DNA of 64,000 bases from Streptomyces chattanoogensis (GTDB taxonomy: Bacteria > Actinomycetota > Actinomycetes > Streptomycetales > Streptomycetaceae), in assembly GCF_001294335.1 (NCBI RefSeq), contig NZ_LGKG01000079.1, positions 1 through 64,000 of the forward strand, given 5' to 3'. Each line of letters opens with the position of its first letter. Position 1 is the first letter of the stretch. Shown here piece by piece: positions 1-8,586 of the stretch. The notes under the pieces were generated by a model. It saw nothing but the letters and a program-made list of their open reading frames with translations, was not told where the DNA came from and searched no databases. Made by a program: the position numbers and the translations under genes.

Positions 1-125
1 AGTTCGACCTGGTGGCTGTCGGCCGTGCGTTGCTTCAGGATCCGTTGTGGGCGGCGAAGGTGCTGGGGGACCGGTTCGAGGAGCTGAAGCCGTATGACGC
101 GGCGGCGCTGAAGACCCTGAGCTAG
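1..125 (+). CDS. Old-yellow-enzyme family oxidoreductase, C-terminal fragment
   Basis: This is the last 40 codons of a gene entering from the left edge; the reading frame begins at base 3 and stops with TAG at 123-125. The peptide contains LVAVGRALLQDPLWAAKV, which resembles the end of the TIM barrel in NADH:flavin oxidoreductases (old yellow enzyme family), where the VGR segment helps bind the FMN phosphate. These enzymes use NAD(P)H and FMN to reduce activated alkenes or other electrophiles in the cytoplasm. The family assignment rests on this short tail only. The substrate cannot be inferred. Confidence 0.6.
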   Translation, partial: FDLVAVGRALLQDPLWAAKVLGDRFEELKPYDAAALKTLS

Positions 126-289
126 CGGTTTCCCGCCACCCACTCTTGTACGTCGGGCACCTGACTCGCGCCACGCACGGTCCTGTGGGCGGGAAACAGA
201 GCGCGCGCTGCGCATGTTTCCCGCCCACAAGCAGGAGTGCCGGGTCAGGGCTGAATGAGGACCTTCAGGGTTTCGCGGCCGGCGCGGGG

Positions 290-1744
290 TCAGTCGACGA
301 GGGCGAGCTCCGGCTCGGCCGCGGGCGTGTCGACGCTGCGGCGCCGTCCCAGTACTCCCGACAGCGCGATGACCAGGCCGATGGCTGACAGCGCGGTGAC
401 GGTGAGCAGGGCGGGGGTGAAACCGGCGAGCAGCGCGTCGGGCCCGGTCTTGCCTTCGCCACCGGTGGTGAGGGACGCGGTGACGACGGCGAGCCCGATC
501 GCGCCGCCGACCTGCATCGAGGTGTTCAGCAGGCCGCCGGCCAGGCCCTGCTCGTGGTCCGGTATCCCGGCGGTGGCCTGGATGTTGAGGGACGAGAAGG
601 CCAGGGTGAACCCGATGCCGAGCAGGATCATGCTGGGCAGCACGCCGACGGCGTACGGGGCGTCCCGGTCGATGACGAGGAAGAGCACGTAGGCGACGAG
701 GTGGGCGATGACGCCGCCCGCGATGGTGCGCGAGGTGCCGAGCCGTTCGATCAGGGGATCCATGCGCGGCGAGCCGAAGGCGACGATCAGCGCGGCCGGA
801 AGGAAGCCGAGCGCGGTCTGGAGCGCCGACCAGTGCAGCACCTGCTGGAAGTAGAGCATCACTACGAACTGGAAGCCGATGTAGCCGCCGAAGAACACCG
901 TCGCACCGAGGTTGGCCCGCGCCAACGGGCCCGAGCGCAGGATGCTGAGACGGACCAGCGGATGCGCACTGCGGCGTTCGATCACGACGAAGGCGATCAG
1001 CAGCAGCGCGGCGAGGGCGAACTGGATCAGGGTGCTCGGCGCGGCCCAGCCGGCCTCCGGTGCCTGGACGACGGTGTAGACGAGCAGCAGCATCGCGGCG
1101 ACCGAGGTGACCGCGCCCGGCAGGTCGTAGCCGCCGGAGGGGCGGGGCCCGTCCTTGGGCAGCAGACGGCTGGCCGCGATCCAGGCGATCAGTGCGATCG
1201 GCATCGGCAGGAAGAACGTCCACCGCCAGCCGACCTGGGTCAGCAGGCCGGAGAGCACCAAACCGGCCGAGTAGCCGCTGGCGCCGAAGACCGCGAAGAC
1301 GCCCAACGCCTTGTTGCGCGCCGGTCCTTCGGCAAACGTGGTGGTGACGATGGACAGCGCGGCCGGTGCGGTGAACGCCGCTGCCATGCCCTTGAGTATG
1401 CGGGTGGCGATCAGCAAGGCTCCGTCGTCGACCAGGCCGCCGACGAGTGAGGCCAGGGCGAACACGGCTACCGCGGTCAAGAAGACGCGGCGGCGCCCCA
1501 GGAGGTCGGCGGCGCGTCCCCCCAGGAGCAGCAGCCCGCCGTAGCTGAGGACGTAGCCGCTGACGACCCACTGCAGCGCGCTGGTGGACAGGCCCAGGTC
1601 GGCCTGGATGGAGGGGAGGGCCACGCCCACCATCGACACGTCCAGGGCGTCGAGGCCCACGACGAGGGAGGCGGTGAGCAGGATTCCCCATAGTCGTGCG
1701 TTCCACGCGGATGTGGAGGTGGACAAGGGTGCGGAGGAAGTCAT
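290..1744 (-). CDS. DHA2-type MFS multidrug efflux transporter (EmrB/QacA-like)
   Basis: The 484-residue protein is hydrophobic along its length, with about 14 membrane helices as expected for the drug:proton antiporter-2 branch of the major facilitator superfamily. Helix 1 carries LDALDVSMVGVALPSI and the helix 2-3 loop carries the GGRAADLLGRRRV signature. I chose the ATG at 1744 because the protein then begins MTSSAPLSTS just before helix 1; an in-frame upstream start would run into the palindromic operator. It faces away from the marR gene at 1831 and shares its control region, so substrate-responsive derepression by that MarR protein is the likely mode of control (inference). It is clearly paralogous to the transporter at 61203. 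The exported compound is unknown. Confidence 0.9.
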   Translation of the reverse strand: MTSSAPLSTSTSAWNARLWGILLTASLVVGLDALDVSMVGVALPSIQADLGLSTSALQWVVSGYVLSYGGLLLLGGRAADLLGRRRVFLTAVAVFALASLVGGLVDDGALLIATRILKGMAAAFTAPAALSIVTTTFAEGPARNKALGVFAVFGASGYSAGLVLSGLLTQVGWRWTFFLPMPIALIAWIAASRLLPKDGPRPSGGYDLPGAVTSVAAMLLLVYTVVQAPEAGWAAPSTLIQFALAALLLIAFVVIERRSAHPLVRLSILRSGPLARANLGATVFFGGYIGFQFVVMLYFQQVLHWSALQTALGFLPAALIVAFGSPRMDPLIERLGTSRTIAGGVIAHLVAYVLFLVIDRDAPYAVGVLPSMILLGIGFTLAFSSLNIQATAGIPDHEQGLAGGLLNTSMQVGGAIGLAVVTASLTTGGEGKTGPDALLAGFTPALLTVTALSAIGLVIALSGVLGRRRSVDTPAAEPELALVD

Positions 1745-1773
1745 GCCGACCACCATTACATGCGCACGCATCG

Positions 1774-1808
1774 AATGCAATTGCATTTAATACTGCTGCA
1801 TCAAATGC
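1774..1808. promoter_or_regulatory. MarR-type operator: two palindromes in the divergent promoter
   Basis: The gap between the efflux gene and marR holds a perfect 14-bp palindrome, AATGCAATTGCATT, at 1774-1787, and a shorter inverted repeat, GCAT-CAA-ATGC, at 1798-1808. The two centres are about 22 bp apart, or two helical turns. MarR dimers usually bind palindromes of this size between their own gene and the target gene. Binding here could repress both directions. That function is inferred from position and symmetry. Confidence 0.65.
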
Positions 1809-1830
1809 TGACGCATGCTAACCTGGGCGC

Positions 1831-2217
1831 ATGATGAGCAGCTCGGAGCAACAGTTGGTCGAGGAGTGGCATGGACTTCTCGCCCGGCACGCTGCCGTGC
1901 ACAACGCTCTCGAGCGCGAGTTGCAGGCACGGCACGACATCGGTGTCAACGAATTCGAGACCCTCGAACGCCTCGCCTCCTCCGACCACGGCAAGTGCCG
2001 GGGCCAGGACCTCACCGACGTGGTGCACCTGAGCCAGAGCGCCGCCTCCCGGCTGGTGGCCAGGCTGGAACGCGACGGGCTCGTCGAGCGCGCCATGTGC
2101 GATCTCGACCGCCGGGGCATCTTCGTCGTGCTCACCGACGAGGGCCGCAAGCGCTACAGCGAGGCGAAGCCGACCCACCGCGCCGTACTCGCGCGGACAC
2201 TCCGCGACGACCGCTGA
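1831..2217 (+). CDS. MarR family transcriptional regulator
   Basis: The 128-residue protein has the MarR winged helix-turn-helix: the recognition region LSQSAASRLVARLERDGLVER is followed by the wing segment CDLDRRGIFVVLTDEGR. MarR proteins are dimeric cytoplasmic repressors released by small aromatic or toxic ligands. It is slightly short at the C-terminus (typical length 140-150) but has the whole DNA-binding core. ATG codons at 1831 and 1834 are both possible. No clear Shine-Dalgarno sequence is present, and a TAACCT element at 1819-1824 ends only six bases before the ATG, so a leaderless transcript is plausible. It probably controls the divergent efflux pump and itself. Confidence 0.85.
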   Translation: MMSSSEQQLVEEWHGLLARHAAVHNALERELQARHDIGVNEFETLERLASSDHGKCRGQDLTDVVHLSQSAASRLVARLERDGLVERAMCDLDRRGIFVVLTDEGRKRYSEAKPTHRAVLARTLRDDR

Positions 2218-2270
2218 CTGGTCACCCGTAGCACCTCGGAGGCGGCGGCAAGCCACGGCCCCCGCTGGTG

Positions 2271-3107
2271 TCAGGCGTGCGGCGTGGCCGGCTGTGCCGT
2301 CCAGCTCGCCAGTACGGTGAGCTTCTCGGCGGTCCCGGAGCCTGGAGAGGCCGTGTAGACGACCAGCAGCTGGTCCGGATCCCCAGGAAGCGCCAACGTC
2401 TCGTAGCCGAGTTCGAGGTCCCCCACCTCGGCATGCCGCATGCGCTTGACGCCGTACGTCTTCTCCTTGACCTGGTGGTCCGCCCACAGGCGGCGGAACG
2501 GCTCGCTGCGGAGCGACAGTTCGCCGACCAACTCGGCGAGGTGCCTGTCGTGCGGATGCCGCCCTGCATCGAGCCGCAGGTACGCCACGGTCTCGGCAGC
2601 CACCGCGTCCCAGTCGAGGTAGAAGTCCTGGGCCGCCGGGTCGAGAAAGGCATAACACGCCTGGTTGCGCCGCCCGTCGGGCATGGCGGAGAAGCCCGCT
2701 ACGGCGTCGCCGAGCGCGTTCCACGCCAGCACGTCCATCCGGCGGCCGAGAACGAAGGCCGGGGCGTGCATGGAGTCCAACAGCAGCTGGATCCCCGGAC
2801 GCAGCCGCTGACTGCCGCGCGGGCGCGCCGAACGCCGTTGCGGGCGGGCCAGGTCATGCAGGTGCGCCTGCTCGACCTCGTCAAGTCGCAGCACCCGCGC
2901 TATGGAGTCGAGCACCGCATCCGACACGCTCGGTCCGCGGCCCTGCTCGAGCCGGATGTAGTAGTCGACGCTCACCCCGGCCAGCTGCGCGACCTCCTCA
3001 CGGCGCAGGCCAGGCACCCGGCGGCGCCCGTGCTCCTGCAGCCCGACCTCGTGCGGCTGGATACGGGCCCGGCGCGAGCGCAGAAATTCCCCCAGATCAC
3101 TGCTCAT
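2271..3107 (-). CDS. XRE family regulator with MmyB-like ligand-binding domain
   Basis: The 278-residue protein starts with an XRE helix-turn-helix (about residues 5-65, containing RRVPGLRREEVAQLAGVS and YYIRLEQGR). An MmyB-like C-terminal domain follows (about 95-270), with the typical WNALGDAVAGF and YLRLDAGRHPHD segments. In this family the C-terminal domain is thought to bind a small lipophilic ligand. The ATG at 3107 places the helix-turn-helix at the usual distance from the N-terminus. The gene is divergent from a short-chain dehydrogenase at 3250, an arrangement known to recur in actinomycetes, which suggests that it senses the substrate or product of that enzyme and controls it. A paralogous pair lies at 55642-57449. 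Confidence 0.88.
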   Translation of the reverse strand: MSSDLGEFLRSRRARIQPHEVGLQEHGRRRVPGLRREEVAQLAGVSVDYYIRLEQGRGPSVSDAVLDSIARVLRLDEVEQAHLHDLARPQRRSARPRGSQRLRPGIQLLLDSMHAPAFVLGRRMDVLAWNALGDAVAGFSAMPDGRRNQACYAFLDPAAQDFYLDWDAVAAETVAYLRLDAGRHPHDRHLAELVGELSLRSEPFRRLWADHQVKEKTYGVKRMRHAEVGDLELGYETLALPGDPDQLLVVYTASPGSGTAEKLTVLASWTAQPATPHA

Positions 3108-3193
3108 GACCCGTGAGTCTAGGCGACGGGCTACGGGGCCAGCCTGGTACTGCGGGACCCAGGAAAACCGCTGCCCTGGGTACGGGCAGGGGA

Positions 3194-3230
3194 GTGTCAC
3201 AGGATTGCCGGTGTCACCAACTGAGACACC
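3194..3230. promoter_or_regulatory. Candidate XRE/MmyB operator upstream of the SDR gene
   Basis: The heptamer GTGTCAC occurs at 3194-3200 and again at 3211-3217, exactly 17 bp apart. The second copy forms an inverted repeat with GAGACACC downstream (GGTGTC at 3210-3215 against GACACC at 3225-3230). The block ends just before the SDR ribosome-binding site AAGGAG at 3234-3239. Its position suggests a binding site for the divergently encoded XRE regulator. This is inference from repeats only. Confidence 0.45.
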
Positions 3231-3249
3231 GACAAGGAGCACGTCGAAG

Positions 3250-4011
3250 ATGAGCTACCAGAACCTGTCCGGCCGGACCGCCGTCGTCACCGGGGCCGCC
3301 AGCGGCATGGGCGAGGCCACGGCGCGCCTGCTCGCCGCCCACGGCGCCCGCGTGGCCCTCCTGGCGCGTCGCGGCGACCGGCTGACCGAACTGACCGAGA
3401 AGATCGCCGCGGACGGCGGCCAGGCACTCGCGGTGCAGGTGGACGTCACCGACCGGGAGAGCATCACGCAGGCAACGCAGCACATCCACCGTGCGTACGG
3501 CCAGGCCGATCTGGTCGTCAACAGCGCCGGCGTCATGCTGCCCAACCCGATCGCCGAAGGCCGCGACGACGAGTGGGCGCGCATGATCGACACCAACCTC
3601 ACCGGTGCACTGCGCATCATCCGTGCCTTCGTGCCCGATCTGATCGCCGCCGCAGCCGACGGCCGCCCCGCCGACCTGATCAACATCTCCTCCATCGGCG
3701 CCCATGTCACCTTCCCCAACTACGCCGTCTACGGCGCCACCAAGGCCGCGCTCACCCATCTCTCGGCGTCCCTGCGCACCGAACTCGGCCCGTCCAACGT
3801 CCGCGTCACCAACATCGAGCCGGGCCTGACCGGGACCGAACTCGGCGGCCACATCGACAACACCGAGCTCAGCCGTCAGCTCGACGGCATGTTCACCGCG
3901 ATGGACGCCCTGACCGCCGACGACATCGCCGACCTGATCGCCTACACCACCAGCCGCCCGGCCCGTGTCAACCTCCGCCAAGTGGTGATCCTGCCGACCC
4001 AGCAGGCATAG
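3250..4011 (+). CDS. Short-chain dehydrogenase/reductase (SDR) family oxidoreductase
   Basis: The 253-residue protein is a classical SDR: cofactor motif TGAASGMG (residues 14-21), NSAG motif (91-94), and the catalytic Ser (about 148), Tyr161 and Lys165 in YGATK. It should carry out NAD(P)(H)-dependent reduction or oxidation of an alcohol, ketone or related group in the cytoplasm. The ATG at 3250 is well placed, ten bases downstream of AAGGAG. It is divergent from the MmyB-type regulator at 2271-3107, which probably controls it. The substrate is unknown. A second SDR with the same kind of regulator is at 56712. Confidence 0.9.
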   Translation: MSYQNLSGRTAVVTGAASGMGEATARLLAAHGARVALLARRGDRLTELTEKIAADGGQALAVQVDVTDRESITQATQHIHRAYGQADLVVNSAGVMLPNPIAEGRDDEWARMIDTNLTGALRIIRAFVPDLIAAAADGRPADLINISSIGAHVTFPNYAVYGATKAALTHLSASLRTELGPSNVRVTNIEPGLTGTELGGHIDNTELSRQLDGMFTAMDALTADDIADLIAYTTSRPARVNLRQVVILPTQQA

Positions 4012-4219
4012 GTCCTGATCTGCCTGGCCGTCAGACGGACGTCCCACCCCTTGACTGAACGCACCAACTGGTGATGACAGGCAGGGGTGGGCCAGGGACC
4101 GGGTGGCGCTTTCCTGTCGCCGGCACCTGACAGATCGAGGGTGCCGGGATACGATCAGCCGCGATGATGACTCCTTCTGTTGACAGATGGGGGGTCCCGT
4201 CCGCGCAAGGTGAGTGCTG

Positions 4220-5707
4220 ATGCTCACTCACCTCGCGAAGGGGGATTCCCGCCTTTCCTTCTGGCTGCGCGTGCGTGAGTTCGCCGTGCCGCCGTCCGTG
4301 ATCGAGACTGCGACCGCCCGCCGTTCCGTCGGGGACTGGGCCGGGGCGTGCGCCGCCGCAGGCATCGATGTCGATCTCAATCTGCGTGCCGTGGCGCGTA
4401 CGCAGGGTCAGGACATGGCGGCCCAAGTCCGGGCCGACCTCCGCCACTTGGCGCCTGACCTGCTGCGCTGGCATATGCCGAGGGTCGCTCCCGACGGACT
4501 GCTGCGCCCGGGGCTGACCCTCTCTCTGGCTCGGTACGACGCTGTGGGGCGTAACGGCGCGTGCCCGGTGCACCTCGTGGTACGGACTCCGCCGGCCTGG
4601 GCGGATGCCGGGCAGCGGATCAGCCTCGCGCTGTGGGACGGATCCCGCCCCGAGGCCGGCGTCTGCCGTCATCCGCATCCCCGTCCCCACCGGCGGTTCC
4701 GTCTCGACCTGCACCGCCATCTGTGGGACGCGCGCAGGGCCGATGAGCTGCGGATCCGGTCCGGGGCCGATCGGCTGCCCGCCGACGACCGGCCTGTGCC
4801 GGGCCCGAGGCTGCCGGACCTGACGTTGCCCGGCCCAGAACTGCCCGACCCAGAACCGCCCGATCCGGAGCTGCCGGACCCGGAGCTGCTCAAGACGGTG
4901 CCGCAGGGGCGCCGCTGTGCCGTTGACCGATGGGCGGCCGAAGCGGGGATCCTGCTCCATGCAGAGAGGCCCGAGGGGCGGCACACCGGGACCGTCACCG
5001 TGCGGCTCGGGGGCCGGCATCGGCTGCTCCTGGACCTGGTCGCGGACAAGGACGGCGCGGCGCCGCCCGCCGTGCGGATCGCGTCGGCAGCCACGGACGG
5101 CGGCGCCTCCGCGCTGCCCGTCCTGCCCGACGCGGCGACCTGGGTGCTCCCCGACCTGGAACTGATCCGCACCGGTGCGATCCAGGCCGAACGGCTGCAC
5201 CCGCTGGTCGCCTCGGCACTGGTCCCCGGCTGTTCGCCGGCCGGTCCGCCCCGTACTCCGGACCTCGCAGGCCAACCACACCTCGTGGAGTGCCGAGGAG
5301 CTCAGCACCGGATCGCCCTGGTCGACGGGGTACTGGCCCCGCTGGACCACGACCCCGCCGAGATCCGGCGGGAGGAACTGCTGGCCGCACTGACCGGTAC
5401 CCCGCTTCCCTGCCTCCAGGCAATCGACGAGGCGCACCGCGATCCGCACTGTCTCGACGGCGTCCGCGAACGTCTGGTGCACGGCGACACCGCCGGTGCG
5501 CTGGCCGTCGTCGAGGGCCTGCTGGGTCCCGACGCACTGCTACGCGACGGTGCTCTGCGGGACGAACTGGAGGCGGCCGCGCAGCGGCGCATCACGTACG
5601 GACTGTTCAGGGCGGGCCTGGTCGGGCCCGGCCCCGGCCGCATCCGCCCGGATCGTCGCCGTACCCGTGACCGCCGCTCACACCCGCGCCACACCACCTC
5701 TCGCTGA
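4220..5707 (+). CDS. Hypothetical protein, first gene of a MoxR/VWA unit
   Basis: I do not recognise this 495-residue protein. It is rich in Arg, Leu, Pro and Asp, has no signal peptide or membrane helix, and looks cytoplasmic. Residues around 200-225 form a proline/acid repeat in which units like PDPEL and LPGPEL recur, probably a flexible linker between two folded halves. The N-terminal third begins with helices typical of a scaffold, and the C-terminal part is helical and ends in an Arg-rich tail. ATG 4220 is preferred to GTG 4214 because AGGTGA at 4208-4213 lies six bases upstream of it. It ends 62 bases before the AAA+ gene and reads in the same direction, so it is likely the lineage-specific partner of the ATPase and VWA proteins. 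Confidence 0.75.
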   Translation: MLTHLAKGDSRLSFWLRVREFAVPPSVIETATARRSVGDWAGACAAAGIDVDLNLRAVARTQGQDMAAQVRADLRHLAPDLLRWHMPRVAPDGLLRPGLTLSLARYDAVGRNGACPVHLVVRTPPAWADAGQRISLALWDGSRPEAGVCRHPHPRPHRRFRLDLHRHLWDARRADELRIRSGADRLPADDRPVPGPRLPDLTLPGPELPDPEPPDPELPDPELLKTVPQGRRCAVDRWAAEAGILLHAERPEGRHTGTVTVRLGGRHRLLLDLVADKDGAAPPAVRIASAATDGGASALPVLPDAATWVLPDLELIRTGAIQAERLHPLVASALVPGCSPAGPPRTPDLAGQPHLVECRGAQHRIALVDGVLAPLDHDPAEIRREELLAALTGTPLPCLQAIDEAHRDPHCLDGVRERLVHGDTAGALAVVEGLLGPDALLRDGALRDELEAAAQRRITYGLFRAGLVGPGPGRIRPDRRRTRDRRSHPRHTTSR

Positions 5708-5769
5708 CCCAGGGGACCTCCGTCCCCTCGCACCCACGCAGCCCACCACCAACCCATAGGTGATCAAAC

Positions 5770-7032
5770 ATGCCCGCATACGCTCCGTCCACCGCAACCG
5801 GCACGCCCTCCGGCCCGGCCCACGCCTCCCAGCTCGACGTCGCCGGCGAGCTGCTGAGCCTGCTGCGCGACGCCACCACCGAACCGCGCCCCGACACACA
5901 ACTGGCGGCACTGACCCTGGCCGTGGCCGCCGACCTGCCCGTACTCCTGTGGGGCGAGCCGGGGATCGGCAAGACCGCGGCCCTGACACAGCTTGCCCAG
6001 GCACTGGATCTGCCGCTGACCACCGTGATCGCCAGCGTGCACGAACCGTCCGACTTCTCGGGCCTGCCCCTCGTCGGAGACGACCCCGCCGAACACGGCG
6101 TCCCGATGGCGCCGCCGGACTGGGCAGTGCGACTGGTACGGGCCGGCCGGGGGCTGCTGTTCCTGGACGAACTGTCCACCGCGGCACCCGCCGTTCAAGC
6201 CGCCCTGCTCCGCCTCGTTCTCGAGCGGCGGATCGGCTCCCTGCAACTGCCGCCCGGGGTCCGGATCGTGGCTGCCGCCAACCCGCGGTCCTCGGCGGCC
6301 GATGGTTGGGAGTTGAGCCCGCCTCTGGCCAACCGGTTCGTGCATCTTCAGTGGACCCATGACCACGAGGTCGTAGTACGCGGCCTCGGCGGGACCTGGC
6401 CCCGCGCAACCCTGCCACGGCTCGACCCGGAGAAGTTGCCGGAGGCTGTGACCTTCGCCCGCCGCGCGGTGTGCGGATTCCTCTCCGCCCGCCCCGCGCT
6501 CGTACACCGACTGCCCAGCAACGAAGCCCGCCGGGGCGGCCCTTGGCCGTCACCCCGGAGCTGGGAGATGACCCTGTGCCTGATCGCCTTCGCCACCGCG
6601 GCCGGATCGTCCCGGGACGTACTGTCCCTGCTGGTCAGGGGCACCGTGGGAGACGGTCCGGGGCTGGAGTTGCTGGCGAGTCTGGACCGGATGGACCTCC
6701 CGGACCCCGAGACGCTTCTCGCCGACCCGGCGGGTGCCGCCCTGCCTGAGAGGGGGGATCTGCGCCAGGCCGTCCTCGACGGTGTGGTGGAGGCGGTCCG
6801 CACCCGTCCGGAGAAGCCCCGCTGGGATGCGGCGTGGGCGCTGCTGGTCCGGGCGGTGGAAACCGGAGCTCCGGACCTGGTGGTGGTGCCTGCGACCACC
6901 CTCGCCACGCTGCGCCGCGAGGACTGGGACGTTCCGGCATCGATCGAGGGGCTTGCCGGAGCGGTGTCCCTGTCGCGGAGAGCGGACCAGGCGGCGGCCC
7001 GGACCGCAGTCGCCCCGCAGGCCCGCCGATGA
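5770..7032 (+). CDS. MoxR-type AAA+ ATPase
   Basis: The 420-residue protein has an AAA+ core: Walker A GEPGIGKT (residues 62-69), Walker B LLFLDE (129-134) and a sensor-1 Asn in AAANP (about 171). Together with ALSTAAPAVQ-like helices after Walker B, this matches MoxR-family chaperone ATPases. MoxR ATPases work with a VWA-domain partner to remodel or activate a client protein, and the next gene encodes such a partner. The ATG at 5770 follows AGGTGAT at a good distance. The stop codon overlaps the next start (ATGA, 7029-7032), so the two products are translationally coupled. The client could be the 495-residue protein upstream, but that is inference. Confidence 0.88.
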   Translation: MPAYAPSTATGTPSGPAHASQLDVAGELLSLLRDATTEPRPDTQLAALTLAVAADLPVLLWGEPGIGKTAALTQLAQALDLPLTTVIASVHEPSDFSGLPLVGDDPAEHGVPMAPPDWAVRLVRAGRGLLFLDELSTAAPAVQAALLRLVLERRIGSLQLPPGVRIVAAANPRSSAADGWELSPPLANRFVHLQWTHDHEVVVRGLGGTWPRATLPRLDPEKLPEAVTFARRAVCGFLSARPALVHRLPSNEARRGGPWPSPRSWEMTLCLIAFATAAGSSRDVLSLLVRGTVGDGPGLELLASLDRMDLPDPETLLADPAGAALPERGDLRQAVLDGVVEAVRTRPEKPRWDAAWALLVRAVETGAPDLVVVPATTLATLRREDWDVPASIEGLAGAVSLSRRADQAAARTAVAPQARR

Positions 7033-8324
7033 CCCAGGACGCTCCGGTGACACCGGACACACCAGGTGCACCATGCACACCCGGCACCCTGGACTTCGAC
7101 AAGCTCTTTGCCGCCCGACTGCACGCCGCCAGGGTCCGGCCTTACTTGGCGACAGCACTGTTCGCCCTGCATACCGTCGAGTCGCGGCGGGTACCGACGA
7201 TGGCCGTCGACCGGTACTGGCGGTGCTACGTCTCACCGGCGTTCGTGGACCGGACACCGGTGGAGGAACTGGCCGGTGTCTGGGTGCACGAGGTGTCGCA
7301 CCTGCTGCGCGACCACCACGGGCGCAGCGACCGGGTCGCGCGCGAGCGCGGGCTGACCGGCCCGGGGGAACGGCTGCGGATGAACATCGCCGCGGACTGC
7401 GAGATCAACGACGATGTGTTCGGTGACGGGCGGGTCCGGCCCGAAGGCGCTGTCGATCCGGCGTTCTTGGGGCTGCCCGAGGGGGAGCTCATGGAGGACT
7501 ACCTGCGCCAGTTCCGGCTCGGGCCGCTTACGCAGAGCGCCGCCTGGCTGGACTGCGGAAGCGGCGCCGACGGACTGGAACGGGAGTGGGAACTGGGACC
7601 GGACGGCGCCCACGGCCTCAGCGAGCAGGAACGGGACGCGGTGCGGTTCCGGGTGGCCCAGAGCATCACCGCCCGACCGGGCAACACCCCCAAGGGCTGG
7701 CAGCGGTGGGCGGAAGAGGCATTCCACCCCCCGCAGCCGTGGCGGGAGTTGCTGGGCGCGGCGGTCCGCTCGGCAGCCTCCGGCCCCGGCACAGGCCAGG
7801 ACTACACCTACGGCCGGCCCTCTCGGCGCTCGGCAGGGGTGCCTGGGGCCGTACTGCCGAGCCTCCGCCGCAGGCCGCCCCGGGTCTCCGTCGTCATCGA
7901 CACCTCCGGCTCGGTAAGCGACGCCGAACTGGGCAGCGCGCTCCTCGAGGTCGCCGCCATCTCCCGTGCCGTGGGCGGCCGCCGCGACCTGATCACCGTC
8001 CTGCCGTGCGACGTGGCGGCCCGCATCGTGCACCCGCTGTGCCGGGCCGAGGGAATACCGCTGGTGGGCGGTGGGGGCACGGATCTCCGCACGGGCTTTG
8101 CCAAGGCGCTCCGAGCACAGCCCCGACCGGATGTCATCGTGGCCCTGACCGACGGCCAGACACCCTGGCCGCAGACGCGGCCACCGTGCCGGACGGTGGT
8201 GGGTCTGTTCCCCCGGCAGCAGGCAGCCCGGTCGTGGGACGAGGACGATCCCGACTACGTGCCGGACTCGCCGCCTGCCTGGGCACGAGTGGTGGTCATC
8301 GGGTCGGCGCCCGCTGGTCGGTGA
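7029..8324 (+). CDS. VWA-like protein with N-terminal metallopeptidase-like domain (DUF2201 type)
   Basis: The 431-residue protein combines two domains. The N-terminal half holds a zinc-peptidase-like HEVSH motif (His87, Glu88, His91) followed by NIAADCEIND (119-128), as in the putative metallopeptidase family fused to VWA-like domains. The C-terminal half is a VWA-like fold with an intact metal-ion-dependent adhesion site: DTSGS (291-295), Thr351 in GGGGTDL and Asp375 in ALTDGQ. It starts inside the last codons of the MoxR ATPase gene (ATGA overlap). In MoxR systems the VWA protein binds the ATPase and the client. Whether the HEXXH site is catalytic cannot be judged, but the key residues are present. 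It has no signal peptide. Confidence 0.87.
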   Translation: MTQDAPVTPDTPGAPCTPGTLDFDKLFAARLHAARVRPYLATALFALHTVESRRVPTMAVDRYWRCYVSPAFVDRTPVEELAGVWVHEVSHLLRDHHGRSDRVARERGLTGPGERLRMNIAADCEINDDVFGDGRVRPEGAVDPAFLGLPEGELMEDYLRQFRLGPLTQSAAWLDCGSGADGLEREWELGPDGAHGLSEQERDAVRFRVAQSITARPGNTPKGWQRWAEEAFHPPQPWRELLGAAVRSAASGPGTGQDYTYGRPSRRSAGVPGAVLPSLRRRPPRVSVVIDTSGSVSDAELGSALLEVAAISRAVGGRRDLITVLPCDVAARIVHPLCRAEGIPLVGGGGTDLRTGFAKALRAQPRPDVIVALTDGQTPWPQTRPPCRTVVGLFPRQQAARSWDEDDPDYVPDSPPAWARVVVIGSAPAGR

Positions 8325-8455
8325 GTTCCTCGGGACGGCGCGGTGGGCCTTTTCGGCACTCGTCCTTCGACAGTGAATCGGCCATGACCGGATGGAGTAT
8401 TTTCCGGTCGCTGTTCCCCTGGGTTCGGCATTCTTGGCCTGCGGTCAGCCCATGA

Positions 8456-8480
8456 GGGCAGGGCAGGGCAGGGCAGGGCA
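8456..8480. repeat. Five tandem GGGCA pentamers
   Basis: GGGCA is repeated five times without interruption between the VWA gene and the small ORF at 8587. Pentamer runs like this arise by slippage. It lies outside any confident gene, and no function is apparent. Confidence 0.8.
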
Positions 8481-8586
8481 GGTGGGGTGCGGTCCTGGCT
8501 GACGGCAGCGAATCCACGCCGATGCACTTTGACGCCGGAAGCGGACGCGGCGGGCACACGACCAGCGACTCGATGAACCGGCGGAC

